This document shows, piece after piece, positions 50,901 to 62,328 of a DNA stretch of 64,000 bases; position 1 is the stretch's first letter; each line of letters starts with the position of its first letter. The notes below the pieces were generated by a model. The model was not told the origin of the DNA. It did not search any database and saw nothing but the letters and a program-made list of their open reading frames with translations. Source of the stretch: Yponomeuta sedellus. Taxonomy: Eukaryota > Arthropoda > Insecta > Lepidoptera > Yponomeutidae. The DNA lies in the NCBI GenBank assembly GCA_934045075.1, contig OW203731.1:11199198-11263197 (forward strand). The letters are read 5' to 3'. The translations under genes and the position numbers were made by a program.

Positions 50901-51042
50901 CCTAATCCGATGGCCGGCCCGTACCAAGTTCGATCGTATGTTAATAGTAGGTATTAATTTTCTCGGGCGGGGCTCCACCCGCCACGTCGGACGTCATGAG
51001 TTTTATTGCCACAGAGCTTCATGTTCTACGGCCTTATTGATA
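47981..51042. mobile_element. 3-kb non-coding element with about 100-bp terminal inverted repeats
   Basis: Left end aataaggccgtagaactcga, then cacgtccgacgtgacgggcg, gccccgcccg and cgatcgaacttggta. The complement of 50925-51042 reads aataaggccgtagaacatga, gacgtccgacgtggcgggtg, gccccgcccga and cgatcgaacttggtacg. The ends match in order with small gaps. The interior has no long open frame, so it depends on another element or is a solo relic. It includes a LINE tail at 49510-49640. Superfamily unknown. Confidence 0.7.
49510..49640 (+). repeat. LINE 3' tail fragment
   Basis: ggaggcctatgtccagcagt, ggatatcttgtggctgaatg and atgacgataatga are the typical 3' end of a lepidopteran non-LTR element, as at 43575. 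Confidence 0.65.
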
Positions 51043-52670
51043 AAAATACGATCCTTTAAAGCACTACTCAAGAGGCAGTTTACAATCTGTAGTTATGTCT
51101 TATATATGTAAAATCTTCAACACTGACTTTTTAATCGTCGTTCATCGAGTGTTTTACAGAATTGCGTTTTCTTTTAATAAGGCCGCTGCTGGTCTGTTTA
51201 AAAATAACATTAATGTTTATTTTAGTTTGCATCGTTGCGCGTTTAATGTGGATAGACCTTAAATTGTTCCTATTGTACGTATTAGTCCGCTTTATTTCTA
51301 CTGATAAATAAACATTTAACAATTAGCATATTATAATGAAAATCGTGTAAGTCACATGACAAAATAAACGAATTACTCTGAATTCCAATAGTTTTCTTTT
51401 AAAACTAAACTCCAAGCGCAAATTGACCTTAACTAGGTAATAAAATATACCTCTGACCACAGCTCTGGCGATATCGGAAGTTAATTTATATGTTCAATTA
51501 GTAAATTGTAAGTAGGTACCTAACGCGAAAATACTCGGGCAGTGTATGTTAAAACATAGATTAAAACTAGCGCTAAAAATACCCATTTTTCGATTATGCC
51601 AGGGCGGGCAAGGCTTGCCCATGTGCCACCGGTACATCGGTAGCCAAACCGAATTCATCGAAAAAAATTGGAATTGGTTTAATATCAATATTGAAATGCG
51701 TTTTTCAGAATATCTATTCTTACGCCTCAACGTACTCTTGCCACAACCTGGATCGTCTTAGACCTGAGTCAGATTAAATTCAAACCACTGTTCTCGTAAA
51801 AATCAGGAGTTTACTTACTGACAAAATAACCATCAATTGGCCTGTCCAATTACGAAGACTGGCTTTTTTTTCTAGAAACGACTAAGTAATACCCACTAGA
51901 AATTCATCAAGATGATTGATAATAATTGTATCTTATTCGGCGGCGACAGAACAAATTGAGCGGCGACACCCGACCGCTGACCGCGATAAGCGCCATAAGT
52001 CATTGTTAGCTCATAGGTCGTTCCATTTAAACAGGTCTAAGCTGATAGCACGCTATTGCGTCGTGGTTTTCAAATAATTGGATATATACCTAAGGGCAAA
52101 GGTTACGTGTCTGTACCTGGGCCGAGATTCTGACATTCCGAGGAATTCATTAATGCATTGATAATTATGTACTACAATCTGCACGAACGCGACGCTTTCA
52201 TTCCATTGCCGCTGCAATTCTACGCGCGCATACGTATCAAACCTTCTAGGCAGCAATGGTATGAAAACCGTATCACGTGACCCGAACGTGCTTGATATGT
52301 CGTTCAAAGATATCAACAGTGGGTACCTACCTATACCACTATTTTTCCTCAAACTTACTGCCGGCTGTCACCTTACATAGAAGCATGCATGCATAAAACT
52401 TAGCGGTCATTTTAAGGCGCTGATAACTGCCAATTGAGGCTTACTTAAACACTTTTTTATCAAAATATAGTTTGTACTTATATCTTAGTAAATAAATATA
52501 TTATTGAGAAGAAAGCTACCCCTTAAAGAACTAGTTAACAATGATATCGAAGTTATTAATTTTTGATAAGATAAGATAAGAAAACACCTCGTCATAATAT
52601 ACTTTAAAATGGTGTGTTATTTACCGGCTTTTAATCGATTCGTTTGTTTCCTATTTTTCAATTGATATGA
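51043..52670. other. intergenic sequence without recognised genes
   Basis: AT-rich, only short unsupported open frames. I see nothing specific. Confidence 0.4.
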
Positions 52671-52671
52671 G

Positions 52672-52876
52672 TATCCTACTAATAGTGTAAATGTAAAAGT
52701 TTGTAAAGATATTTGGATGTTTGTTACTCAGTCACGCAATACCGGCTGATAGTATTTACATGAAAATTGACGTACAGTTAGACAAAAATCTGGATTGAGA
52801 CATGGGATACTTGATATCCCGTTAATGCGTCCACGTGGATAATATCCAAGGCGGGCGAAGCCGCGGCATATAGTTA
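52672..52876 (+). mobile_element. decayed Helitron-like fragment
   Basis: tcctactaatagtgtaaatg, aaagtttgtaaagat and gggcgaagccgcggcatata parallel the element at 37366, with a weaker end (tagttagt). Confidence 0.5.
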
Positions 52877-53059
52877 GTTTATAATATGAGAAAAAATTAC
52901 TATCTTCAGCAACAGGGATGGGATGGCTGACAATGGTGTGGCACAGCCCAGAACCTTACTCATGCGTTCACTTTACGCATCACGCAGTAAGGTAAAGCGC
53001 GACTTAGCAAGAATCACGCTAAAGACGAACTGCTGTCAACTAGTACATAGAAAGATGAG

Positions 53060-53175
53060 AACTCGTTTTGTACATAAAAAGGAAATTGCACAAATACTTC
53101 TGGGCCTAAGAGTACATAGTGCGGCCTTATCACTTAAAGCGATCTCTTCCAGACAACCTTTGGATGGACTGGAGT
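53060..53175. repeat. dispersed repeat (gtacataaaaagg .. gcggccttatcacttaaagc)
   Basis: Copy of the family at 18962 and 45632, ending gatctcttccagacaacctt. Confidence 0.6.
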
Positions 53176-53484
53176 TATACGAAGGAAATAGATGGACAAA
53201 CAGTGTAGGTACCTACTGTACTATTTGGCTTGTATATTTAATATGTCAGGTATGTAAGTACAATGTATAGAAAGAAACGTGTTGTTGATCTAATGAATAG
53301 CTTTATTTGTACAATTGGTGCCTACGAGTACTTCAACTTTGTCTCGAGTGTGTGCACGTTAATGGAAACGAGTGCGTCACAGTACCGTACAGCCCCGTAC
53401 TGTTGACGTTAAATTGGTCAAATTGCGTTGCATGCAACCGAAGTTGAAATAGTACATTATGTATGATATAAGTGCGGTAAGTTT

Positions 53485-53560
53485 AAAATTACAGCCGAGG
53501 CGATATTACTAGCCCGAGCCATCGGCGAGGGCTATAAGGAAGCAGAGGCTGTAATTTTCA
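53485..53560. repeat. hairpin aaaattacagcc..ggctgtaatttt
   Basis: aaaattacagccgaggc (53485) and gaggctgtaattttc (53545) are inverted about 45 bp apart. It could be the end of a small MITE or a remnant foldback. Confidence 0.5.
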
Positions 53561-54234
53561 AAGCGCACGTATGTCCTACGACGTTTTATAACATATTTAC
53601 GAGGAAATAAAACTCTGACTTTGTAATCATCACTACTTGACGACATTTTCAAATAAAAACAATACATCGAAAAGAAAAAGCGCGCGGATTTATTTTTACT
53701 TGTCCACAAATAAGCGAGCGATGCGCGCGCATCAACTTTTTTTTTTTAGGCAAAACTACAAAAACAGCCAGTATTACTAATAAAGTAAATTAATATTTTT
53801 GTGTTTTTGTTACAGATAAATGGTTGTCATTTATTGTCAAAATTAATTAAATTAAAGAATTAAATGTTTATTTGTTATATTTTAATTCCCAAAGTTAATT
53901 TTATTCATAAAATATTGACCACTTTCTTGACATAAAACCTCTTTGCTAAGATTTTTAAAAGTATCGTTCATTTTTAGACGGAGTATCTTAAAACTTTATT
54001 TTAAAAAAACACGTGCCTTTTACATTACATTATCGCACAAGTACGTAATGAATGAGATACATTACGATATTGAAATTGGTGTAATTACAACCACTTTACG
54101 AGCAAATATGTTATAAAATAAAAATTGATATCGTTGGAGAGTCCATATTAAAAGAATATGGGAATAGAATATGTAGTTGATTGGCGAGGGCGGCTATAGT
54201 TCGAGTAGGAATTGATTATTTTACCCGTGTTTTA

Positions 54235-54666
54235 GGGTGATATTACACTTATCAAATATCTTTGTCCAATGTACGATTTGATCAAAGAAAATGGAAGAAA
54301 TTGGACGACTTTATCAAATGTCTTGGAAACACCGATATTTGATCAAATATTAATGACACTTAAATCAAAATGGCTGCAAACAAGATATCGTGGACGATTC
54401 CAATGACAATTTTTTTAATAAATACTTTTTTTTTGTTTTGACTTTTGGTTTTTCATTAATAAAATAACATAACGATAATAATAGCACCACTTAATGACGC
54501 AATAGCAGCACATGAAGACGCTCCACGTTCCTCCATTTTCTTAAGACTATGCAAAAAATATTGGACACAGTTATTGGACAAGTGGAATGGGCTTACCTCA
54601 AAGAAATTTTATAAAATATTTGACACCAAAATTGGACAAAGATATTTGATAAGTGTAATATCACCC
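54235..54666. mobile_element. 432-bp TA-flanked MITE with perfect 36-bp TIRs
   Basis: gggtgatattacacttatca followed by aatatctttgtccaat at the left is exactly reverse-complemented at the right end, with TA on both sides (54233-54234 and 54667-54668). There are internal copies of atttgatcaaa and attggac. The TA target suggests mobilisation by a Tc1/mariner-type transposase. Confidence 0.85.
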
Positions 54667-55026
54667 TAACACTACTTTTCATTTCGAATATGAGGAAAAT
54701 AAAAACTCATTTTTAATATTCAAATCTTAGCATAAAAGATTATTAGTTAGGTACCTATTTTTTTGAATTCCGTCGCAAATATATAATAACATAAAAGTAT
54801 ATAACCACTACGTTTTAAGAGACGGGACCTCCATGCTTTTGTAATGAGTTTAGCCTAGTTAGCAATACCAACCAATAGAGCAAAAATGCAATGTCAAAAG
54901 TAATTGCTACCAACATAATAACTTGTCTGTGCAATAGGGACGTCCACTTACATTACTACATTTATCGATAAATTATCATCCAGGGGCTTCGCAGTTAGTC
55001 TAATAAAATTAATAAAAATCAATGTT

Positions 55027-56460
55027 TTCAATAAAACGACAAATTAAATTAGTATTTTATTATTGATTATCAAATCACAATATGTGGTCAATGTCTATTG
55101 AATTTATTTCAGCAGCTATTTGATTTTTCTTTAGTGGTGTCCAATCTGAGCGAACTTCATCAATCGTTGGTTTAGATTCAGGTGCTGAAATCGTAAAAAA
55201 AAGTTAAGTTGAGTCGTTATTGATTATTAATTTGTTGGTAAACTATGCTACTTACCGGGATAGTTCTGATAAATATGCTGAGATTCCAAGCCACAATAAT
55301 TTTGGTCAAACCCTACTGGACCAATTGCAACAGCTGATATTTTGGCTGCTGTACAGATGTAATGATAACACTTTGTAATTTATCAAAGAAAACAAACACT
55401 AGTTACAAAAAACTTCAGCGATACATGAAAAGTCTACGTACCAGAGTTGTTTTGTGAAGCTCGACAACTAATAGGTTTTTGTATAGCTGAATCTGAAAAT
55501 AAACAATTGCAAAAATAGTCTGAAAAAAAAATAGTTTGTTCCTGTTTACCACATAACTGCATAATTGACTATGTAACTATCAAATACATTTTTATAAAAA
55601 AATATGTTAAGTAAAAATTAGTAAAAAAAATATTTTAGTAATTCCAATCACTAACCAGTTTCAAGTGATGCGACGTGGCTTCGTGGTAAGGAAACTCAGC
55701 TACTAAGTAATCAGGAAGAGCAGGCGCATTTATAAGTAGAGAAGAAGGTACAGCCCTGTAAAAAAATGTTTATCTAAGTAATGTCATTTATGTATTAAGA
55801 CGTAATAATAATATTACGTTCTAAATGACGGAGCAAAATACATTCAAATGTTAGACGTAAAGCAAGGCGTATTATGTTTTTTATTACATAATTATTCATG
55901 AAATGTAGTGAGTGTAACATTATAATTATAACACAACTCACCATTTCCGGCTTCTTTTTTTTTGTTAAAATCTTTCGGCCGGAAATGATCTCTACAAACA
56001 TATTTATGTTGGTGGAGTTTTTCGATGGGGATATACGCAAGTTCTTCCACAATTTTCACCCATTGTCTGCATCTAAAAAAAACACATTTAATGCAGCCAC
56101 TAATAGTGCATCGTTGAAACATTGTTATGGCTTACAGCAATTGACCCGTCGTACACTGAGTAGTAATTCTGACCAAGGTACTTATCAGATATTTTTTTAT
56201 CGATATTGAATATGTGTATGGCACATCACTATGACATTGAAACATCTTAATATTTTTCTCATAGTATATATTAATTACGTTATTTAACATAATTTATGAT
56301 CTTGCTCTTGTGCGAGATGACAAAAACTGTAGCCAGAAATACTTACCGGTCTTCGTCCCTAGGAAATTTACTCATAAACTTTCTTTTGGTAGTTACCCTT
56401 TGACCGGCTGCATCTTATTTTACAAATGGCACATGTTCGACACCATCCAATCCGTGCCAT
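55027..56460 (-). pseudogene. THAP-domain gene copy 1 (left unit), decayed
   Basis: Minus strand, exon-like blocks at 56460-56347, 56072-55942, about 55757-55657, about 55494-55442, about 55350-55258 and about 55187-55027, mostly with GT/AG edges. Block 2 encodes CRQWVKIVEELAYIPIEKL and VCRDHFRPKDF, the second half of a THAP zinc-binding DNA-binding domain (C..H). Block 1 has several cysteines (CRTCAICKIRC), but its frame meets TAA just before FPRDEDR, which is needed to join block 2. Block 3 also shows stops in the required phase. The acceptor of block 5 has been altered (tgtacagatg instead of tgtacaaggtgctg). I read it as a pseudogene; a shorter product starting at an internal ATG is possible. 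Confidence 0.6.
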
Positions 56461-56745
56461 TATTAAAAGAAAATCACTAAACACTGTACAACAAGATACA
56501 CACAGCTAGATATTGAAAAAACTTAAAACACAAAAATTTTAAACTAACTTTCTAATAATATGTGCCGCGTTCCACAGAGCATATAAACACTACGTTTTAT
56601 AAACACTACGTTTTAAGAGACGGGACCTCCATAAAAGCTTTTGTAATGAGTTTAGCCCCGTTAGCAATACCAACCAATAGAGCAAAAATGCAATGTCAAA
56701 AGTGCTACCAACATAACAACTTGTCTGTGCATTAGGGACGTCCAC

Positions 56746-58291
56746 TTACATTGGTACTACATTTATCGATATCGATAAATTTTCATCCAGGGGCTCCGCA
56801 GTTAGCCTCATAAAATTAATAAAAATCAATGTTTTCAATAAAACGACAAATGAAATTAGTATTTTATTATTGATTATCAAATCACAATAATTGTGGTCAA
56901 GGTCTATTGAATTTATTTCAGCAGCTATTTGGTTTTTCCTTAGCGGTGTCCAATCTGAGCGAACTTCATCAATCGGTGGTTTGGATTCAGGTGCTGAAAT
57001 CGTCAAAAAAAGTTAAGTTGAGTCGTTATTGATTATTAATTTGTTGGTAAACTATGCTACTTACCGGGATAGTTCTGATAAATATGCTGAGATTCCAAGC
57101 CACAATAATTGTGGTCAAACCCTACTGGACCAATAGCAACAGCTGATATTTTGGCTGCTGTACAAGGTGCTGAAAATGATAACACTTTGTAATTTATCAA
57201 AGTAAACAAACTCTAGTTACAAAAAACTTCAGCGATACATGAAAAGTCTACGTACCAGAGTTGTTTTGTGAAGCTCGATAAATAATAGGTTTTTGTATAG
57301 CTGAATCTGAAAAAAACAATTGCAAGAATAGCCCGCAAAAAAAAAATAGTTTGTTCCTGTTTACCACATAACTGCATAATTGACTATGTAACTATCAAAT
57401 ACATTTTTATAAAAAAATATTTTAAGTTAAAAATTAGTAAAAAAAATATTTTAGTAATTCCAATCACTTACCAGTTTCAAGTGATGCGACGTGGCTACGT
57501 GGTAAGGAAACTCAGCTAGTAAATAATCAGGAAAAGGAGGCGCATTTATAAGTAGAGAAGATACAGCCCTGTAAAAAAATGATTATCAAAGCATGTCATT
57601 TATGTATTAAGACGTAATAATAATATTGTGTTCTAAATGACGGAGCAAAATACATTCAAATGTTCGACGTAAAGCAAGGCGTATTTTGTGTTTTATTACA
57701 TAATTATTCATGAAATGTAGTAATTGTTACATTATAAGTTTAAAACACAACTCACCATTTCTTTAATCGGCTTCCTTTTAAAATCGTTGTAAAAATCTTT
57801 CGGCCGGAAATGATCTCTACAAACATATTTATGTTGGTGGAGTTTTTCGATGGGGATATACGATATAAGATCTTCCACAATTTTCACCCATTGTCTGCAT
57901 CTAAAAAAAAAAACATCATTCAATGCAGCCACTAATAGTGCATCGTTGAAACATTGTTATGGCTTACAGCAATTCACCCGTCGTACACTCAGTAGTAATT
58001 CTGACCAAGGTACTTATCAGATATTTTTTTATCGATATTGAATATGTGTATGGCACATCACTATGACATTGAAACATCTTAGTATTTTTCTCATAGTATA
58101 ATTAATTACGTTATTTAACATAATTTATGATCTTGCTCTTGTGCAAGATGACAAAAACTGTAGCCAGAAATACTTACCGGTCTTCATCCCTAGGAAATTT
58201 ACCCATAAACTTTCTTTTGGTAGGTACCCTTTGACCGGCTGCATCTTATTTTACAAATGGCACAAGGTCGACACCATCCGATCAATGCCAT
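56746..58291 (-). pseudogene. THAP-domain gene copy 2 (right unit), decayed
   Basis: Minus strand blocks: 58291-58178, 57900-57756, 57568-57472, 57306-57256, 57169-57065, 56993-56746, all with GT/AG borders. Block 2 encodes CRQWVKIVEDLISYIPIEK and YVCRDHFRPKDF (THAP C..H part). Blocks 4-6 read through in one phase (SAIQKPIIYRASQNNS, GFDHNYCGLESQHIY, RSDWTPLRKNQIAAEINSID). The same frame problems as copy 1 occur at the end of block 1 and in block 3, so they predate the duplication or my splice model is wrong there. Proteins with THAP domains bind DNA and are often transposase-related; no transposase domain is seen here. Confidence 0.6.
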
Positions 58292-58398
58292 TATTAAAAG
58301 AAAATCACTAAACACTGTACAACAAGATACACACAGCTAGATATTGAACAAACTTAAATAAAACACAAAAATTTTAACTAGAAAACGTTCTAATATGT

Positions 58399-58703
58399 GC
58401 CGCGTTCCGCCATATTTGTTATGTTTTCACTGACATTGATTGATTGACAACAAAGAAAGAGTAAGTAGTATTAAAGAGTGAGACAAATATATGTCCGCCA
58501 TTAAAACGGGGCTAAATGCGAACAAATAATTCAAAGTTCCTACTTGCGCTAGGCTGCCGCGTTCCGCCATGACATTTGTTGAGTTTTCAGTTTGACAGCA
58601 AAGAAAGAGTAAGTAGTATTATAGAGTGAGACAAATATATGTCCGCCATTAAAACGGGGCTAAATGCGAACAAATAATTCAAAGTTCCTATTTGCGCTAG
58701 GCT
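58399..58703. repeat. 157-bp tandem duplication at the 5' flank of the THAP unit
   Basis: Copies begin gccgcgttccgccat at 58399 and 58556 and share gaaagagtaagtagtatta, gacaaatatatgtccgccat, taaaacggggctaaatgcga and ttgcgctaggctg. They differ by a short indel near the start. It lies just upstream of the minus-strand THAP copy and may include its promoter. Confidence 0.85.
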
Positions 58704-60400
58704 GATAATAACACTAAGAGATTAGTATCCCGCCAATTTATGTCAACTTTTAAAATTTTAAATATGGATCTCACCGCGTAATTGTTGCGGCTCAAAGAAG
58801 TTTGCGCTAAGTTCACACTGGCTGTTTAGAAACTCACATGGCCGCACCATTCTTTTTAATTACTCTAAATACCTCGGGAATTGATTCTTTACCCTCGTTT
58901 AACAATCTACTATTTAGTTTACCTACAACTACTTAATACTTTATATAATATTAACTGTCGAAAAGTACCTAATTAATTACTCACGTGGTACACAAACGGT
59001 TCCTACAAAAAGAGCATAAAATAAAGAATCTATAAACTTACACCCTTATTAGAATTCAAAATATCCTATATTTTGTACTACCTATTAGTTACAATAATTC
59101 GATTTTTCTTTTTTTTAGACGACCCTAATTTTTTTATGGATTTGTGTCTTTCATGTTGCCAAGGATACACAACAAGACGCTCTTCTATAAATTAAACGTT
59201 GCTTAGCCCATTTGACAGAATTTTAGTCCTTGACAGGTTTCTTCAGTTTTAACTCTGTTTATCGGTTTACGACGCTACCAGCATTATCGCCAAAACGCCC
59301 GGTTTTAGCGGAAATCGATTTACGACTTTCTTCATCCTAAGTTCTATAAACTGACATCCATTTAAGATGGACAATAAAAGAAAATATATTATTTATTGGT
59401 GTCGCTAGCTAACATTTCATATCATATGGCCGGCGACAAGCGGGCGGCACGATTTCAATGGACCTAAATTTTCTTTTAGTAACATTTAATTACATAAAGT
59501 TATAGAGTACAATACAATTGAAAAATGAGCCCGTTTCCGTGCTATACAACGTACAGCGCTTTTGCGCTAGTATTGTTCTCTAACATAAAAAGTAGTAAAG
59601 TTTTTGAACTAAAACTTTCGTAAGCACAACACATTGTAGACTTTTAGTCCGGATTTAGTAAAGGCTTATTTGTATAGTTGAACCCGCACGTTGTAATATG
59701 GGTAGCCCTTTAAATTAAGGTTAACACCATGGTGCGGGCGGTGGCTGAGCATATGGACAGTCCACTTCTGAGACACTGGCTGAAATTACAGTCTCCTGTC
59801 TCTTAGAAACGAGATCGAGTCTATTAGTAAAAATTTGTGTGATTTGTCAAAAATTTGTCTATCCTTTCATTGTTTAATTTATCGTATTTTATTATCATCT
59901 TTTATAATGTGTTATTTTAAATATGGATTTTCATTTATCTGAAATAAAATAATATCATTATTATATTATTAACCTCTGTGGTTAAGGGTTTACTACTAAG
60001 GAAAGCTTTAAGGTTTGGTTTATGGAAACGGGAATATCTTGAATTTAATTGTGGCGCAATTCGTAGCGCAATTACGTCGGGAGTCGCGGGCAGCTCTTGA
60101 TAACACTACACTCACCGTAGTGCCGTGCGGTGATTCACTGTGTTGAATATCAGACTGTGCTGAAACTAGCCTACAAAGAGTCGTAAATCAAGTCTGTAAG
60201 ATTGCTTTGAGATAAGTTTGAACTTGATGAAAAACTTATAGGGCGCAATCTCGTAGCAATAAAAAAGCGGTCGCGCACGCTCTTTGCTACAGGTCGTAGC
60301 GCGTAGCACTTATACGCCACGCTCGTAGCCACACTCTACGAACAGCCCACGTCACGAGTTCATGAGACCTCTACGTGAACATAGGGTAACACGTACCATT
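58704..60400. other. intergenic sequence
   Basis: No gene seen. A short repeat (gccaaaacgcccggttttag) at 59290 relates to the MITE at 39666. Two cgtagcgc-rich stretches lie near 60060 and 60240-60340. Confidence 0.4.
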
Positions 60401-61375
60401 GTTGGCACCCCCCCCAATGATTGGCCCTTTGGACTTTAAGCGCTATTATTAAGGAATTACCAGGTTAGAAAACGTTACAAATATTTTTAATAAATCTACC
60501 ATTTCGTTGGTAGCCACGTGAACTTAGTAGTTTTTACATAAAACTATACTGGCAACTCTGTTAAAAAGTTCTTTTTGACGTGTCTCATTCCGTTGAAAAA
60601 TTTTCAAATTCTTACGGATGAGGACTAAGAACAGGCAAGTTTTTCCGCCTATAACTTGGTTCATATGAATGCTAGAAGTTAAAATTATGTTTTCTTTGGT
60701 TAAAAATGGGTGTTAAAAGGTTAAAATGCTATTTATATTGTATAATAATTCGTAAAAACAAAGTTTTTGGGAGCCAATCAATGTAACCGAAGTTTTCTAT
60801 GAAGGTTCAGTTGATTGGCATGGGGGCCAATCATTAAAAAAATGGGTTAAGAATTTACTTCTGCATTTTATACCTTAAGCAATTGCGACTTTAGAGTTGT
60901 TTTGAAATATGCACTTAAAATTGTAATCAACCTTCTGTAGATAAATGGTGGCACTGCCAATCATTTTACTTTTTTCGTCATTGGCACTGCTATTATTGTG
61001 ATCCACCAGGGGCCAATGAATGTACCTTTACTTATTTCTCTAATTTCCTTCCCATCACTATTACGTATCGGAGTACATTCATTGGCACCTCACATGTATA
61101 CTTAATGAATGACATGCCAATCATTGTACTTTAACTAGTGCCATTTAATGTACTGACAAGGGCCAATGACTGTGCTTTTGGGTCATTTTCCACGGTTTTG
61201 GAGATTTATGTACGAAAATCAATGTTTTGTTGGTTAGATAAGGTTTAATATAGATTTTAGATCCATACATAATTCAAATAAACCAATTCATGATCAGTTT
61301 GATGACTAACTGCAAAGATATCGAATCTCAAATTTGACAATTCCCTTAAAGTGCCAATCATTGTACTGTCTCACC
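60396..61375. repeat. cluster of the motif gccaatcattgtac in both orientations
   Basis: At least eleven occurrences or close variants: about 60399 (inverted), 60416 (inverted), 60773, 60812 (inverted), 60827, 60955, 60978 (inverted), 61011, 61072 (inverted), 61115, 61139, 61161, 61352. Best form is gtgccaatcattgtact. The spacing is irregular. No open frame overlaps. Confidence 0.7.
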
Positions 61376-61409
61376 TACCTCGTAGTTAAGATTACAAGGT
61401 GTAATAACA

Positions 61410-62325
61410 GTTTTTAGGGTTCCGTACATTGACATTCAGCAAACAATGTAAATTGTTTGCGTTGGAATAAATTTTTGATATTTTGATTTTAGAACCTTCG
61501 AGTTTGCTCGTCTGTCCTATGATGGGCTATAACAATCTATATAAACCTCTAGGGCTATCTTGAATCATAGAAGGTAGGTACTAGTTGAAAGCGACATAAT
61601 TATCCAAAATGTATTGTTACGGCGGATTTCCTAATAAATAATGTTAAAACAGTCACGTTTTTTAGGATTCCGTGATCAACAACTTAATCAACCCTCGTAG
61701 TTCACCATGTCTGTCCGATCATCCATACGTCCGCAGCTTAGTACAGAGGCGACAAGTACTTCAAATCATAAAATTGGTATACAGTTATATTGTATTAAAA
61801 TAATCATGCCGTCAAAACGGTAGTATAAAATCTTTAAAAAGTAGACGCTAACGGTTGATTGTAGAAACGTGAATAAAATAAACACAGAGGCACATATAAT
61901 TTTAGGAGAACTGGCCTGGCTAAGTAGGCTTTACAAGTTAACGAGTAATAGGCGACCAACTTGTAAAAAGGAAAACTTTGTACAATTCACATCACAAATT
62001 ACTTTGATGAATTTTGCTCAGAAATTGTTACTTCTGCAAAGAAGGTAAAAGACTCTTCTTCGCGCAACCCTACACTGCGCGTGGCCCAACATGCCAGCGG
62101 TGGATTTTTTCTCTATTGACTACGTAAAATAATATAAGGAACAACCTAGTGTGTGTTGCAAATGGCCCCGTACTGAATTATAGAAAACATTAAGAACCCT
62201 CGACGCACTAGACCGACCCGCACCTGGCCAGTTAAGAACGGTGTCCGTACAAAAATGTGTTTTTCGCAGTTTTTTGTATGCTCTATCTTAAAAACGGTAA
62301 CATTAAACTTGGCAAGACGGTGAGA
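61410..62325. other. intergenic sequence with degenerate dispersed repeats
   Basis: tttttagggttccgtac (61412) and tttttaggattccgtga (61660) resemble starts of a common lepidopteran repeat, and cgcacctggccagtt (62220) a matching tail. A small hairpin, gcaaacaatgtaaattgtttgc, lies at 61438-61459. No gene. Confidence 0.4.
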
Positions 62326-62328
62326 TTA

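Larger units (their letters stand above)
54793..58400. repeat. 1.8-kb tandem segmental duplication
   Basis: Unit 1 (about 54793-56577) and unit 2 (about 56580-58400) share cactacgttttaagagacgg at 54806 and 56604, a period near 1798 bp, and remain closely similar throughout with small indels and substitutions. Each carries a decayed THAP-type gene on the minus strand. Confidence 0.9.

Noticed and set aside
51546..51761. Overlapping short open frames on both strands near 51.5-51.8 kb
   Set aside because: No motif, no splice or promoter support, and lengths expected by chance.
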